Of a DNA stretch of 14,252 bases, positions 9,295-14,252 are shown one piece after another. The position numbers were made by a program, and so were the translations under genes. The notes beneath the pieces were generated by a model. The model ran no database searches and was not told the origin of the DNA. It saw nothing but the letters and a program-made list of their open reading frames with translations. The DNA comes from Russula earlei. Taxonomy: Eukaryota; Basidiomycota; Agaricomycetes; Russulales; Russulaceae. Location of the stretch: the NCBI GenBank assembly GCA_025769875.1, contig JAGFNK010001147.1, forward strand, positions 1 to 14,252, in the 5' to 3' direction. The stretch's first letter is position 1. Each line of letters starts with the position of its first letter.

Positions 9295-9300
9295 TATAAA
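9295..9300 (+). promoter_or_regulatory. Possible TATA box of the small secreted protein gene
   Basis: TATAAA starts two bases after the palindrome's perfect arm and 161 bp upstream of the ATG at 9456. A pyrimidine-rich stretch at about 9399-9421, of the kind often seen near fungal transcription starts, lies between them. This rests on sequence match and position only. Confidence 0.35.
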
Positions 9301-9455
9301 GCTAATCCCTGCAGTTACAACCCTCTCCAGCTGCGCTCCGACTCGTGTTTAAGCATTGACAGGTACCGGTTACCTGCAATCTTCCTCAAATTTCTGCCCA
9401 CTGTCCCAACCTTCTTTTTTTCAAAAATCCATATTCCCACGCATAAGTGCTGCCG

Positions 9456-9812
9456 ATGCGCACCTATTCTATTTTTGCTATGTTTTGCCTCGCCAGTGGC
9501 ATCGTTCCATCGCTCGCACTTCCCTCTGACAATCTACCGACCTCTTCGAGATCAACTTCTCCCCTGAAGTTATTTCGCAGAAAACACGGGCCCACATTAC
9601 GCCCTGAGGTGGAGAACACGATTCGCGAGACGGCGAACGATGTTATCGAAAGACTCTTACCACAGTGGGAGAATCTAAGTCCACATGAACGACGGCAAAC
9701 CCGGAGATTTATGGAACTAACCGCCGCTCCACGTCTAGCAAAGAACGATGATACAGTGTCCGTCCGAGCTCAAAGGGAAGCACTGTACGGGCAGAACGGC
9801 GGGAATGCTTGA
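9456..9812 (+). CDS. Small secreted protein, 118 aa, unknown function
   Basis: The frame has an ATG at 9456 and a TGA stop. It begins with a classic signal peptide (MRTYSIFAMFCLASGIVP), with likely cleavage after A21 in PSLA-LPSD. The mature part of about 97 residues contains no cysteine and no membrane segment. It has a Ser/Thr/Pro-rich start, a dibasic stretch LFRRKHG (residues 39-45) that could be a kexin-type processing site, and a charged segment from about 50 to 90 (RPEVENTI, NDVIERLLPQW, SPHERRQTRRFMEL) likely to be helical. No intron is needed. I recognise no family. Size and signal peptide fit a secreted effector-like protein, but nothing in the sequence shows a target. An upstream GTG in frame at 9447 is not needed as a start. 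Neighbours: the 125-bp palindrome directly upstream and a dead copia element starting about 450 bp downstream. Confidence 0.6.
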   Translation: MRTYSIFAMFCLASGIVPSLALPSDNLPTSSRSTSPLKLFRRKHGPTLRPEVENTIRETANDVIERLLPQWENLSPHERRQTRRFMELTAAPRLAKNDDTVSVRAQREALYGQNGGNA

Positions 9813-10249
9813 GTTCATGGGCTGGATAACTCCATGATGGAAAATGTGCCTTCGAGTGCATGGTCTCATGACTTGTGACGGACTCTATTCTCAGTAAGGC
9901 ACATAGTTCAAATTGTATTTGCTTCATGTACATACATGTTCCATGTTTCAATCATGATTGCACTTTCATCACATCAAGAAAAAACCTCCCGTGCTGGCGA
10001 GAGATAATTAGCCCTTGCTAGCGTTGTTTATCAAAGACTGGAATTATTGCTTGCCAGTTTACCCCCCAATATTTTTATCGACCATTATCCGCATTATGGA
10101 TAATAATTTTGCAGTTATGATAGTTCAAGGTTCTTGTCCTATCCTACCTATAGTTTTGGGTTCTCATTCACATGACATAATTGATATTGACATAGTGCAA
10201 TAACTTTGCAGTCCATTCAGCAGCTATGCCATGACAGAGGAATACTAAT
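9813..10249. other. AT-rich flank between secreted-protein gene and retroelement
   Basis: No gene is recognised. Composition turns AT-rich and CpG-poor from about 9960 on. A short inverted repeat ATTATCC/GGATAAT lies at about 10084-10104. The exact edge of inserted transposon DNA cannot be placed; a 6-bp-stem hairpin GGCATT/AATGCC at about 10254-10269 lies near where gag-like sequence fades out. Confidence 0.5.
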
Positions 10250-10343
10250 GTAGGCATTTTACAATGCCAAACTGAAAACAAGTAAAAGAGTTTGGGTACC
10301 CTTCATCTTTCACTCAGATGGCCTGACAGGTTGCACCTGCCCA

Positions 10344-10430
10344 TCAGTGGTCATCATTGTCACTGCCACCACCATCCCCTGCCATCATTGCACTAGTGCC
10401 TGTGGACTTGGATGAAGTGGACCTGCTCAT
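10344..10430 (-). pseudogene. Truncated gag start of a second copia copy
   Basis: An ATG at 10430 opens 28 codons (MSRSTSSKSTGTSAMMAGD then GGGSDNDDH) ending at TGA. A neighbouring frame continues with DGQVQPVRPSE and then KDEGYPN. The Ser/Thr/Asp-rich start resembles N-termini of copia Gag proteins, and the ATG lies about 100 nt past the inferred LTR end, the right distance for a leader. If correct, the LTR serves as 3' LTR for one copy and 5' LTR for the next. The gag start of the main element is outside the window, so direct comparison is impossible. Confidence 0.4.
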
Positions 10431-10510
10431 CTGGTTGAATTGCACAAGACAGTGATGAATTGTGCAGTGATAAGGTAGATTAGATTGTAGTAGATCTAAT
10501 AAAAATGTTA

Positions 10511-10643
10511 TTCAGTTTCTGTGAGACAAAACTGTTGTGTCATATTTACCTAATAAAATTGTTACTATAACACATAATCAGCTACTGATAAGATCATGAA
10601 ATAGTAAGTACTTACTTCAGTTTCTGTGAGATGAAACTGAAGT
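10511..10643. repeat. Two near-identical 24-mers, the second in a hairpin
   Basis: The 24-mers at 10511-10534 and 10616-10639 differ at two positions only. The second sits in a perfect 11-bp stem (10614-10624 with 10633-10643, 8-nt loop). A 12-bp palindrome GTAAGTACTTAC at 10604-10615 adjoins it. The first copy overlaps the inferred LTR edge. Confidence 0.8.
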
Positions 10644-10887
10644 ATCTGCTGTATGTATGACCCTCTTAAGTATCTGAGAGTGTCCCTAATTATTTTATCT
10701 GTAGTAACTATCAAATTGTTTTCATGATCGCTTTGTGCTAGCTACCAATTGTCTTAGATCATACTATCAATTTGCTATTGTACATGTTGCAGCAACTGAG
10801 CTGAAACCCTTATGTGGTCTGGGCCTGTGGACCGCACAGACAGTTTGGGCCAATGTGTCAATGCTTCAGCTACTCTTTATCTCAACA
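10533..10887 (-). repeat. Probable LTR of the copia element
   Basis: The upper boundary is well placed: directly after the G-run polypurine tract the minus strand reads TGTTGAGATAAAG. The lower boundary is inferred from the matching end GACACAACA at 10533-10541, giving TGTTG...CAACA ends and a length of about 355 bp. The second LTR is not in the window, so the lower end could be wrong. Other TGTT starts on the plus strand at 10506 and 10560 are possible alternatives. Confidence 0.55.
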
Positions 10888-10896
10888 TCCCCCCAT
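10888..10896 (-). other. Polypurine tract
   Basis: The minus strand reads ATGGGGGGA immediately before the TG that starts the LTR. This is the expected position and composition for the plus-strand priming site of reverse transcription. Confidence 0.8.
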
Positions 10897-10920
10897 GATC
10901 TAGACAGTCAGTAGATTAGA

Positions 10921-11412
10921 TCAGATGAGACCTAATCCAGTGATGAAAGTCTGAAGCAACACATGAGCATGTGAATTGGTTAAACCATCAGCAAGCATCT
11001 CTGCTGTGGGTGTTCTGACTAGATCAATCAGTCTGTCCTTGATGTACTGTCTGATTGCATGATGCTTTATGGGGATATGTTTTGATCTTCTTCCAGTGAT
11101 GGGATTAAGCACAAGATCTACGGTGCCTTTGTTATCACCATGGAGCAGAATTGGATCAGTGATATCATAGCTGATTTTGGAGAAAGCTCCGATACCACAC
11201 AGCTTGATTAGCTGTGTTGGCTAGGGCCATATACTCAGCTTGAGTGGTGCTCTGAGTGATGGTCTTCTGTTTATGCGAGGACCAGGAAATCACAGCTCCA
11301 GATAGCAAGAATACATAGCCCAAAGTGGAGTGACAGTCATCTGCATCATCTCTAAGACTAGAATTGGAGTATCTGTGTAGTCCAACGCCTCACATGCCAT
11401 CATAATGTAGTT
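10921..11412 (-). pseudogene. Copia RNase H domain, frame-broken
   Basis: The last 63 codons are intact (NPITGRRSKHIPIKHHAIRQ, then TPTAEMLADGLTN) and end at TGA. Before that, STTQAEYMALA with its catalytic Glu and HGDNKGTVDLV can be read in other frames, and STLGYVFLLSGAVISWSSHK lies further upstream. The region that should hold the first catalytic Asp reads YSNSSLRDDADD, so it is altered. Several indels separate these blocks. Confidence 0.85.
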
Positions 11413-12363
11413 TTAGTTGGGCTGTGCTGTTAAGATAAGATAGCACATATTTTGCAAGGTGTAGGTGCTGCACTGATGGATTGCTGGAATACTGTGCAAG
11501 ATGCGAGACTGCAAAGGAGATGTCTGGATGTGTTCCATTTGCACATACAGGAGACTGCCAATTATTCTCTGGTAGTGCTTTATTTCTGAAGGTGTTGCCT
11601 GTCCAGTATGCTTAACCAGATGTATTTCCACACCAGACAGAAGTGGGGTGTGGACCAGATTGGAATCTGCCATCCCAAAGTGATTGACAATCTCTGAGAT
11701 GTATCTAGATTGATCAATGTCTAGCTGCTTAGCTGAGTGATCTCGTGTAACACAAATCCCAAGATAGGACTCAATCTCACCTAGATCAGTCATTTCATAG
11801 TGTGTAGACAATGATTTCTTAATATCTGCAATCAGTGAGAGTGAATTGCCTAAGATGGTCATATCATTGACATAGAGGATAATGATTATGGTCCCCCCCA
11901 CATCTTGGCGATAATAAACTCCAGCATCAAAGTGTGTGCATGTGAAACCGAGCCCAGTAAGAACTCCATGGAACTGCAAGTTCCATGCATGCAAGGCTTG
12001 TTTGAGGCCATAGAGAGCCTTCTTTAAGTGACAGACTTTGTCTTCTTGGTTTAGAGTGATGAAACCTTGAGGTTGCTCCATGTAGATCTCTTCCTCCAGT
12101 GTGCCATTGAGGAATGCTGATTTGACATCCATTTGGTGAATCTCCCAATTTTCCAGTGTGGCCAATGCTAGTAGCAGTCTCAAGGACTCAAATCTGGCAA
12201 CTGGTGAGAAGGTTTCATCATAATCAATTCCCTCTACCTGGGTGAACCCCTTTGCAACTAAATGTGTGCAAAATCTGCCATCAGATTTGCATGCAAACAC
12301 CCATCTTGATCTGACAGCTTTGCAGCCTAGCGCAGATCGACAAGGTCCCAGGTCTCCATTCAT
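11413..12363 (-). pseudogene. Copia reverse transcriptase domain
   Basis: The best preserved part of the element. Landmarks in order: SRWVFACKSDG, LVAKGFTQVEGIDYDETFSP, MDVKSAFLNG (first catalytic Asp), LKKALYGLKQALHAWN, LYVNDM at 11877-11860, and IIGSLLYVQM. LYVNDM should be YVDD, so one of the paired catalytic aspartates is Asn, explained by a single G-to-A change. KQALHAW has also lost the usual Pro-Arg. After YVQM the frame shifts by one base (about 11535), and the usual continuation PDISFAVSHLAQYSSNPSVQ is read in another frame. The ATG at 12363 is not a natural start; the domain is part of a polyprotein. Confidence 0.93.
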
Positions 12364-12843
12364 CAGCAGAGTCCAATGACATCACTTCCCAAAATGTAGC
12401 TGGAGTGATCACTTCTGCTGTTGCTAATAGTGCCATATGTGATAGGCACCCCCCTGCATCTGCATTAGCAACAAATCTAGGATTAGGATCCGGATTAGAC
12501 TGAAGACATCTAGGTGAGGGTAGATGCAGTGGACCGAAGGATGGTCCCGGAAATGCTGAGTGAGGCTGGCATAGACAAACTTGGCGCACAGGTTGCATGC
12601 GGCATGGCAGAGTGTGCAGAACAGGCTGAGTGGAAGGGGTATGATAGAGTGAATTTGGTGTATTGGGATTTAGTGGGGTTTCTGGAGGTGTGGGACTAGG
12701 TGCACATCCTTCCGGTTCATAGGGATAAGGGACAGTGAGTATCTCTGGTCCTAAAGGGACCAAGGGTTGCACCAGAGGAGGAGCGTCACTAACATCTCCC
12801 GGCTGGTAGTATGTGCTCATCGAAGATGACATCACATGATAAA
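12364..12843 (-). pseudogene. Proline-rich linker between integrase and reverse transcriptase
   Basis: The minus strand carries DVIFDEH (the copia SRDVxFDE motif) near 12820, then shifts frame into a Pro-rich stretch (PPLVQPLVPLGPE, SPTPPETPLNPNTPNS) and ends at VITPATFWEVMSLDSADEWR. Directly after EWR the expected segment leading to TWDLVDL is missing; about 45 nt seem deleted, and a further frameshift precedes KAVRSRWVF. Confidence 0.75.
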
Positions 12844-12881
12844 ATAACTTTCAGGTAGATTGATTCCAGAGTTGATAACCC

Positions 12882-13475
12882 TTAGACCCACTTGTACCCA
12901 ATGAAGATCATCTCGACCAATCTTGGATCAAGCTTCTTCTGTTGTTGGCAGGTGTGCACATACACCTTACATCCAAAGATGTGGAAATAGGAGATGTCCA
13001 GAAGGTGACCATCCATCCATAATGTATGAGGTGTGTGCCAATTGAGATGTGTGTTGGAGTCCAATTGTAAGTATGAACAGCTGTGTCAGTAGCAAGCTCC
13101 CAGAACCCAAGACTGAGACCAGCACCATGAAGCATGGTGCACATCTTATCTTCAAGGATCCAGTTCCATTGTTCAGCGACACCATTCTGTTGAGGTGAAC
13201 CTGGTATTGTTAATCTGTGTTTGATCCCCTGTTGATCTAAGACTGATGTGAGTGCGCCCAACAGTACTCCCCTCCATGATCCAAATGCAATGCTTTGATC
13301 TTATCATGAGTCTGATTTTCCACCACGCAAGATATTTCTTAAAGCATTGGCACACTGATCTTTAGATTTGAGGAAGTACACTACTCCATAATGAAGTAGT
13401 CATCATAATGTTGCCCAGTAGCTGGCACCTCAGATAGACCAGATCTGCATCAGACGGCTAAGTCAGTATGGATGA
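12882..13475 (-). pseudogene. Copia integrase core, frame-broken
   Basis: All three parts of the DDE triad can be found but lie in different frames: IIHTDLA at about 13455-13475, followed soon by a stop; ALHLDHGGEYCW at about 13260-13295; and IPGSPQQNGVAE at about 13175-13215. Downstream, LHGAGLSLGFWELATDTAVH is intact, and a frameshift near 13060 leads into WHTPHTLWMDGH and FGCKVYVHT. Many expected Arg codons read Trp, Gln, His or Cys. Confidence 0.9.
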
Positions 13476-13559
13476 TCTGTAGCCGATGATCCAATCACTT
13501 AGAGGAGGCTGAGAAAGGAATTGCATCTGTTTTCCAAGTTCACACCCCTGGCAAGGGGA

Positions 13560-13690
13560 GTGATTGCGATCCTTGGGGTTAAGTGAGATTCCATTAATGG
13601 AATTGCTGTGAGTGATTACATGGTGGGACATATGTCCCATGCGCTGATGCCAGATGTGGAGAGGTAATACACCTGATTGCACATGGAGAG
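13560..13690 (-). pseudogene. GAG-pre-integrase zinc domain
   Basis: IWHQRMGHMSHHVITHSNS and CQGCELGKQMQF form the His-His-Cys-Cys zinc-binding pattern of the copia GAG-pre-integrase domain, in the expected position before the integrase core and continuous in one frame. Confidence 0.85.
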
Positions 13691-13779
13691 CTGGAGATGA
13701 GAAATCAATGTAGAATAGATTGTGCTCTAGGTATCCTTGTGCGGTCTTCTGATCTTCATGTAGATTTGAACACCCCTGT

Positions 13780-14060
13780 TGAGTAAATGTGATGTATCCC
13801 CCTTCTGGAGCAGCATGCTGACTGAGAAGTAATGTGCATTAGCTTCTGGAACATGCATAATGTCTGTGAGGGTCAATTGAATATCTCCATTTCCTCTGGG
13901 CAGCAGGATGGACACTAATCCAGTCCCGATCTGCTTGATGATGTGTGACCTCCAAGATTGACTGATCTGGAGGCTGGAGCATAGGTGATGAAGTCAGTCT
14001 GGAGTGGACTAATATGATGAGTGCTTCTAGAGTCAATTGTCCAGCAGATCTAGCCACCAC
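13780..14060 (-). pseudogene. Copia aspartic protease remnant
   Basis: At 14043-14014 the minus strand reads WTIDSRSTHH, where the family has a DSG-type active site; Gly is now Arg (GGA to AGA). The frame stops soon after (near 13915), and the C-terminal part (SILLPRGNGDIQLTLTDIMH, then VPEANAHYFSVSMLLQKG) continues in another frame. Confidence 0.8.
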
Positions 14061-14204
14061 ATAAAGGGAAATACGAATCTCATTTTCATCATCTGAGACT
14101 TCTGTAATAGTAGCACTAGTCTCTACTATGTGCATGTTGACCTTTCTGTTAGTTTTCCTGCACTGGTCTCCAACTCTTTTCTTCGCCTTCTCCTCCTCAT
14201 CCAT

Positions 14205-14252
14205 TTTCTTCTTTCTGCACTCTGGAGACTTGTGTCCAGGTTTCTGACAATA
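14205..14252 (-). pseudogene. Gag CCHC zinc knuckle, cut by window edge
   Basis: The minus strand starts at the window edge with YCQKPGHKSPECRKKK, the last three ligands of a CX2CX4HX4C knuckle; the first Cys would lie just outside. A Lys/Glu-rich stretch (MDEEEKAKKRV) follows, leading to the protease. Confidence 0.85.

Larger units (their letters stand above)
10250..14252 (-). mobile_element. Degenerate Ty1/copia LTR retrotransposon, 5' end beyond window
   Basis: Read on the minus strand, the order is Gag zinc knuckle, protease, GAG-pre-integrase, integrase, linker, reverse transcriptase, RNase H, polypurine tract, LTR. Integrase before reverse transcriptase defines Copia rather than Gypsy. 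At least six frameshifts or stops and one internal deletion break the polyprotein, so this copy cannot be autonomous. The DNA is strikingly CpG-poor next to the host genes. Its upstream LTR, primer-binding site and most of gag lie past 14252, so no target-site duplication can be checked. Past the LTR (10250-10532) there is sequence that looks like the leader and start of gag from another copy. Confidence 0.92.

Noticed and set aside
9165..9300. Palindrome as a CRISPR or bacterial attachment site
   Set aside because: It is a single inverted repeat without spacers, and the neighbouring genes are eukaryotic.
10015..10203. 62-codon plus-strand frame
   Set aside because: It starts at TTG and lies in AT-rich transposon flank; no ATG-started protein of interest.

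Overview
The window looks like genomic DNA of a filamentous basidiomycete, most likely an Agaricomycete of the Rhizoctonia/Ceratobasidium kind. The reasons are short GT-AG introns (48-101 bp) that interrupt two of the genes, a large membrane protein of a type expanded in these fungi (DUF6535-like), and a METTL24-like methyltransferase. The host assignment is an inference from protein style; there is no rRNA or other marker here.

Layout: (1) 2-2206, plus strand: 3' part of a DUF6535-like membrane protein gene, cut by the left window edge. (2) 2207-3050: intergenic, with a C13 homopolymer. (3) 3051-5526, minus strand: a complete nine-exon gene for a 638-residue FHA-kinase of the Chk2/Cds1/Rad53 DNA-damage checkpoint family. 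It has an N-terminal TQ/TQ/SQ cluster and a Chk2-type activation loop. All exon joins were worked out by hand and keep frame. (4) 6185-7538, minus strand: a METTL24-like methyltransferase gene. Its catalytic body splices cleanly, but the membrane anchor and one small exon fall out of frame with it. (5) 7600-9164: no recognisable gene. (6) 9169-9293: a perfect inverted repeat with 62-bp arms and a 1-nt centre, flanked by TA. It lies just upstream of a TATA-like box and (7) 9456-9812, plus strand: a small secreted protein of 118 residues. (8) 10250-14252, minus strand: a decayed Ty1/copia LTR retrotransposon. The order on its own strand is Gag zinc knuckle, protease, GAG-pre-integrase, integrase, linker, reverse transcriptase, RNase H, polypurine tract, LTR. 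Beyond the LTR there appears to be the leader and first codons of a second copy's gag.

The cellular genes do not form an obvious pathway. The checkpoint kinase, the methyltransferase and the DUF6535 protein look like independent eukaryotic genes. I see no convincing new multi-gene system. The best leads are the near-perfect palindrome at the secreted-protein promoter, the excess of stop-free introns of length 3n in the kinase gene, the paired 1-nt frame breaks in the methyltransferase with a GTGTG tandem donor beside one of them, and the CpG-decay signature and tandem-like structure of the copia element.
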